From NCBI RefSeq assembly GCF_902859645.1, contig NZ_CADIJR010000001.1, forward strand, positions 310,001-374,000: a DNA stretch of 64,000 nt, written 5' to 3'. This document shows, piece by piece, positions 61,096 through 64,000 of this stretch. A model generated the notes under the pieces. That model was not told the origin of the DNA. It made no database searches and was given only the letters and a program-made list of their open reading frames with translations. Each line of letters opens with the position of its first letter. Position 1 is the first letter of the stretch. The position numbers were made by a program, and so were the translations under genes. Source of the stretch: Achromobacter insuavis. Lineage in GTDB: Bacteria > Pseudomonadota > Gammaproteobacteria > Burkholderiales > Burkholderiaceae_B.

Positions 61096-61863
61096 ATGAT
61101 CGATGCCGATGCGGCCTGGGTGGCCTCCCATGCGTTGCTCCTGTTCACGCTGCTGCCGCTGGGCGCCGCCGCCATCGCGGTGGCGCTGACGCGCGCCTAT
61201 GCGCAGGCCGCGCCGGCCCTGCGCATGGCCGGCTGGATCGGGGCGGTGGCCCTGTCGGCCGCGGCGTTCCTGGCGCTGGCCGCGGCGGTGACCCGTCCCG
61301 GCGTGGTGGTCGAGTTCGACAGCGCCCTGGCGGGCGCCCTCAGCATGTCGCTGGGGGATTCCGTGCTGTGGCTGCTGTCGTGGTTCACCACGCTCGGCGA
61401 CCGGATGTTCCTCACGGTCCTCGCCGTCCTGGCGACCGCCGCGCTGCTGTGGCGGCGGCAGTGGCGGCTGGCGGCGTTCTATGCGGTGGCCACCGCTGGT
61501 GGCGGCCTGCTCAACCGGATGCTCAAGCTGGGTTTCGAGCGCGTGCGGCCCGAGCATGACCATGGATTCGCCACCGCGCTGGGCTGGAGCTTTCCGAGCG
61601 GCCATGCCTCGGCCGCCATGGCGGTGTACGGCGGGGCCTGCTACCTGGCCTGGCGCCTGGCGCCGGTTTCCTGGCGGCTGCCCGGCGTGGCGCTGGCGGC
61701 GGGGCTGGTGATGGCGATCGGCCTGAGCCGCGTGCTGCTGCAGGTGCACTTCGCCAGCGACGTGGCGGCCGGCTTCGCCATCACCTTCGTCTGGCTGTCG
61801 CTATGCGTGGCGGCCACTGAAGGCCTGGCGCGTTCAGCGCGGCGCGATCAAGGCGTTCAATAG
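61096..61863 (+). CDS. PAP2-family membrane phosphatase
   Basis: 255 residues with about six helices. The PAP2 signature is complete: KLGFERVRPEHD, then SFPSGHASAAMAVYG, then SRVLLQVHFASDVAAG. Such enzymes dephosphorylate phosphatidate, phosphatidylglycerol-phosphate or undecaprenyl-diphosphate on the outer face of the inner membrane. Third gene of a lipid-phosphate module. Its 3' end overlaps the opposing dehydrogenase gene by 30 bases. Confidence 0.9.
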   Translation: MIDADAAWVASHALLLFTLLPLGAAAIAVALTRAYAQAAPALRMAGWIGAVALSAAAFLALAAAVTRPGVVVEFDSALAGALSMSLGDSVLWLLSWFTTLGDRMFLTVLAVLATAALLWRRQWRLAAFYAVATAGGGLLNRMLKLGFERVRPEHDHGFATALGWSFPSGHASAAMAVYGGACYLAWRLAPVSWRLPGVALAAGLVMAIGLSRVLLQVHFASDVAAGFAITFVWLSLCVAATEGLARSARRDQGVQ

Positions 61864-62268
61864 CCGCGCGCCCGGCTCGCCCGCGCCCGCCGGCCGCAGC
61901 GGCGCGCAGGCATAACGGCCGCCGGCGCTGGCGATGGCCTGGTCCAGGCGCCGCGCGCGCTCGGGCGGCGGCGGCTCCAGATCCACGATCAGCTTGCCGG
62001 CCACCGGCGCGCTGACCTCGCCATCGCTGAACCGTTCCAGCGTGCGGTCGATCTCGCGCTCGCGCGGCAGGGCCAGCACGATGGTGTCGGACTCCGCCAG
62101 CGCCTCGCGCGCCGAGGTCGCCAGCGTGGCGCTGCCGCGAAAGTCCTCGCAACGGTCCGGATCGATGTCGTAAACGGTCAGGGCGATATCGGGTTCGGCC
62201 GCCAGCAGGCGGCGCGCCGCCTGGGTGCCGGTGTGGCCCATCCCGACGATGCTGATGCGCAGGCTCAT
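61834..62268 (-). CDS. Truncated beta-hydroxyacid-dehydrogenase-like NAD-binding protein
   Basis: 144 residues covering only the Rossmann half of 6PGDH/3-hydroxyisobutyrate dehydrogenase proteins (about 290 residues). Visible are ISIVGMGHTGTQAARRLLAA at the N-terminus, SDTIVLALPRE, and KLIVDLEPPPPE, but the helical catalytic domain is absent. The start overlaps the thioesterase stop by ATGA. It may be a decayed enzyme or a small regulatory NAD-binding protein. The intact reading frame and coupling suggest it is still expressed. Confidence 0.72.
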   Translation of the reverse strand: MSLRISIVGMGHTGTQAARRLLAAEPDIALTVYDIDPDRCEDFRGSATLATSAREALAESDTIVLALPREREIDRTLERFSDGEVSAPVAGKLIVDLEPPPPERARRLDQAIASAGGRYACAPLRPAGAGEPGARLLNALIAPR

Positions 62269-62711
62269 GATTTGGGTACCGACCAGGTGCTGACGATGTG
62301 CGCCAGCGGCTCAGCGGCGCCGGCGGCGGTCAGGATGACCTCGCCGGCGGACAGGCGGCCGACCTTCAGCAACCGGGCGTCGGCGTGGATCGCGCCGGCC
62401 GGGCTCTTGCGCAGGAAATTGATGGTCAGGCTGGCGGTTACCGCGTGGGCCTGGCCCGTGGCGCCGACCACCGCGGCGTACATCGCCAGGTCGGCCAGCC
62501 CCATCAGCATCGGCCCGGCGACGATGCCGCCGAGCCGCTGATGGCTGTCGCGCGCGGGCAGGACGGCCAGGGCGGTGCCGCGGCCGATCCGCTCCACCTC
62601 GATCCCCAACAGCAGGGAAAACGGATGCTGCTCGGCCAGCAGCAGCCGGAAGTCGGCCAGGCTGATCAGCGACGCATCGGCGTCGTCGCGGGGCAGGGGG
62701 GAGGGCGTCAT
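62265..62711 (-). CDS. PaaI-type hotdog-fold thioesterase
   Basis: 148 residues. The hotdog helix and loop are in DSHQRLGGIVAGPMLMGLAD, followed by AVTASLTINFLRKSP. The usual active-site Asn/Asp-Gly pattern of PaaI is partly changed (GGIVAGP). It probably hydrolyses acyl-CoA thioesters. The start overlaps the TetR stop by ATGA. Middle gene of a TetR-thioesterase-dehydrogenase operon. Confidence 0.8.
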   Translation of the reverse strand: MTPSPLPRDDADASLISLADFRLLLAEQHPFSLLLGIEVERIGRGTALAVLPARDSHQRLGGIVAGPMLMGLADLAMYAAVVGATGQAHAVTASLTINFLRKSPAGAIHADARLLKVGRLSAGEVILTAAGAAEPLAHIVSTWSVPKS

Positions 62712-63322
62712 CGTTGTTCCAGCGCGAGGCAATAATGATCCAGCAGGACATCGGCCTGCTGGCCCAGGGATTTCAGGCGGCGGGTGTGCAGCAGCAGCAA
62801 CAGCCCGATCAGATAGGTGAAGACGTTCATCTGCTCGACCTGCGCCGCCTCGGGCGGCCAGGACTTGGTCCGGGCCAGGGCCTGGCCCAGCACGTCGACG
62901 CACAGCCGCAGGCGCTGGTTCAGCCGCTCGTCCATGTCGCGGCCCAGGCCGCGCGGCCCCAGCCCCTGGAACAGATACAGCCCCAGCGAGAAATCGGTTG
63001 GACGCTCGGCGTAGTAGCCGAAGAACGCCTGGATCGCCTGGCGGGCCGCCGCCGCGGGGCTGCCGCCCGACGTGGCGCTCAAGAGGTGGGTGTGCAGGCG
63101 CTGCAGCGATTCGTCCAGCAGGGCGCCGTACAGGACTTCCTTGCCCGCGAACCAGGGGTAGATCGCGCCCGTGGTGCAGCCGGCTTCCTTGGCGATGGCG
63201 CGCAGCGTGGTCTTTTCCAGGCCGTCGCGCTCGAAGACGCGCTGGGCGGCGTCCAGGATCATCTGGCGGCGCAGGGCGCTCAGGCGTTCATTGCGGTCGG
63301 CGCGCTGGGTGGGCGTGGGCAT
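62708..63322 (-). CDS. TetR-family regulator
   Basis: 204 residues. Helix-turn-helix AQRVFERDGLEKTTLRAIAK, EAGCTTGAIYPWFAGKEVLY. The C-terminal domain is helical with a hydrophobic stretch (VFTYLIGLLLLLHT). It begins the operon with the thioesterase and dehydrogenase fragment, so self-control and response to an acyl-CoA or fatty acid are plausible. Palindromes lie upstream. Confidence 0.88.
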   Translation of the reverse strand: MPTPTQRADRNERLSALRRQMILDAAQRVFERDGLEKTTLRAIAKEAGCTTGAIYPWFAGKEVLYGALLDESLQRLHTHLLSATSGGSPAAAARQAIQAFFGYYAERPTDFSLGLYLFQGLGPRGLGRDMDERLNQRLRLCVDVLGQALARTKSWPPEAAQVEQMNVFTYLIGLLLLLHTRRLKSLGQQADVLLDHYCLALEQR

Positions 63323-63763
63323 GGGCGGGGATCAGGACCATTGCATTGTTCCGAAATAATATCGGCGGTTTATTTAAATAACAATGTTATCGAAACTGAC
63401 GGATGCCGGCTTGGCGGGCGTCCCCGGCGGTCGCCGCGAAAATGCGCCCAACCGGCCTGCGGGGAGTGCGGAAGGAGTCTGAAAGAAAGATCGTGGCGAT
63501 TCGTTGTTTATTGGGGCCAGGGCTGAAAGTCGCGTGAATACGTGGTCGTCGGGAAAATGCAGGGTTAGCCCTAGTGGGATCGGTCTGATGTTGCAATATC
63601 CCAACAGGGCTGTCGCAAACCTGCACTTTTCTGGTGTCGACCATAGCCAGCCCCCCTGATTTTTGATGCAATAGCGTCAACTTCCCTTCGCGGAGTTAGG
63701 GGGGCGGCAGGCTGGTTTGCTGGATTGCTGCTCTTGTCACTCAAATCAACGGAGATTTCTTAA
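63323..63763. other. 441-bp intergenic region before the porin gene
   Basis: Lies between divergent TetR and porin genes. The left 70 bp is AT-rich and holds palindromes. The rest shows no convincing gene; an opposing frame at 63387-63680 looks like chance. A run CCCCCCT (63651-63657) and AGGGGGG (63698-63704) could pair in the porin leader. Confidence 0.55.
63370..63390. promoter_or_regulatory. Adjacent palindromes upstream of the TetR operon
   Basis: TTATTTAAATAA (63370-63381) is a perfect 12-bp palindrome and overlaps ATAAC-AAT-GTTAT (63378-63390). They lie 48-68 bases upstream of the TetR ATG and are candidate autoregulatory operators or promoter elements. Confidence 0.5.
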
Positions 63764-64000
63764 ATGAAAAAGACTCTGCTCGCTGCCGCCCTGCTCGCCG
63801 GTTTCGCCGGTGTCGCCCAGGCAGAAACGTCTGTCACCCTGTACGGCATCATCGACACGGGTATCGGCTACAACAAGATCAGCGGTGCTGGCGATGCCAA
63901 GAACGGCAGCAAGATCGGCATGATCAACGGCGTCCAGAACGGTTCGCGCTGGGGTCTGCGTGGCTCGGAAGATCTGGGTGACGGCCTGCGCGCTGTTTTC
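63764..64000 (+). CDS. Gram-negative porin, N-terminal part (3' end outside window)
   Basis: 79 residues to the window edge. Signal peptide MKKTLLAAALLAGFAGVAQA then ETSVTLYGIIDTGIGYNKIS, and NGSRWGLRGSEDLGDGLRAV, the start of a 16-strand general porin as in Bordetella and Achromobacter. GGAG nine bases before the ATG. Forms outer-membrane trimers for passive diffusion. Confidence 0.92.
   Translation, partial: MKKTLLAAALLAGFAGVAQAETSVTLYGIIDTGIGYNKISGAGDAKNGSKIGMINGVQNGSRWGLRGSEDLGDGLRAVF

Noticed and set aside
63387-63680. 97-codon frame on the minus strand before the porin gene
   Set aside because: No ribosome-binding site or domain, overlaps likely regulatory DNA, and composition is unlike neighbouring genes.

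Overview
The window is high-GC betaproteobacterial chromosome, most likely Achromobacter (Alcaligenaceae, close to Bordetella). The main evidence is an axyZ / axyX-axyY-oprZ locus of the Achromobacter type at 48.0-54.6 kb, with the TetR repressor divergent from a MexXY-like pump operon. A Bug-type solute-binding protein and a Bordetella/Achromobacter-style porin at the right edge agree with this. No rRNA, tRNA, CRISPR array, transposase or prophage was seen; the only dispersed repeats are three copies of a structured intergenic element.

0-5.5 kb: the end of a probable MgtC-family gene, an MgtA/MgtB-type Mg2+ P-type ATPase with a small one-helix membrane protein behind it, and a FixL/FixJ-like two-component pair. 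5.6-11.5 kb: a TctDE-like two-component system fused into one operon with a periplasmic binding protein but no transporter, then a CitMHS citrate transporter with a PhaB-like reductase. 11.5-17.3 kb: a RelE-type toxin and Phd/HTH antitoxin, an SDR, a lipoprotein, a gamma-glutamylcyclotransferase-like protein, and a nitric-oxide module (norR divergent from ytfE, with three NorR-type sites and a sigma-54 promoter between them).

17.5-28.6 kb is the most interesting region. An Lrp/AsnC regulator lies beside a peptide-type ABC importer, an alpha/beta hydrolase, two paralogous solute-binding proteins and a C45 Ntn-hydrolase. Four promoters carry the same TTGGCGCCAA palindrome in an AT-rich frame, including the regulator's own. 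This reads as one local regulon for uptake and hydrolysis of an unknown, probably amide- or ester-containing, oligopeptide-like compound. Next to it (28.8-32.5 kb) is a Bug protein operon with two tandem deacetylase-fold proteins, one with its metal motifs intact and one degenerate, and a divergent IclR regulator.

32.5-54.6 kb carries three complete RND tripartite efflux operons: one with a divergent TetR, one with a terminal SufR-like Cys-rich regulator, and axyXY-oprZ with axyZ. A BetT-like osmolyte transporter sits between the first two. 54.7-64 kb: a LysR regulator, a peptide-binding protein with a cytoplasmic gamma-glutamyltransferase-like enzyme, a lipid-phosphate module (DAG kinase-like, metallophosphoesterase, PAP2), a TetR-thioesterase-dehydrogenase operon and the start of a porin.

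The second unusual signal is the repeat family at 9.0, 18.3 and 25.5 kb. All three share a 98-nt core with two hairpins. The core is enclosed by long inverted arms whose sequence differs from copy to copy while remaining self-complementary within each copy. One core hairpin also shows compensated base changes, so the structure appears to be under selection.
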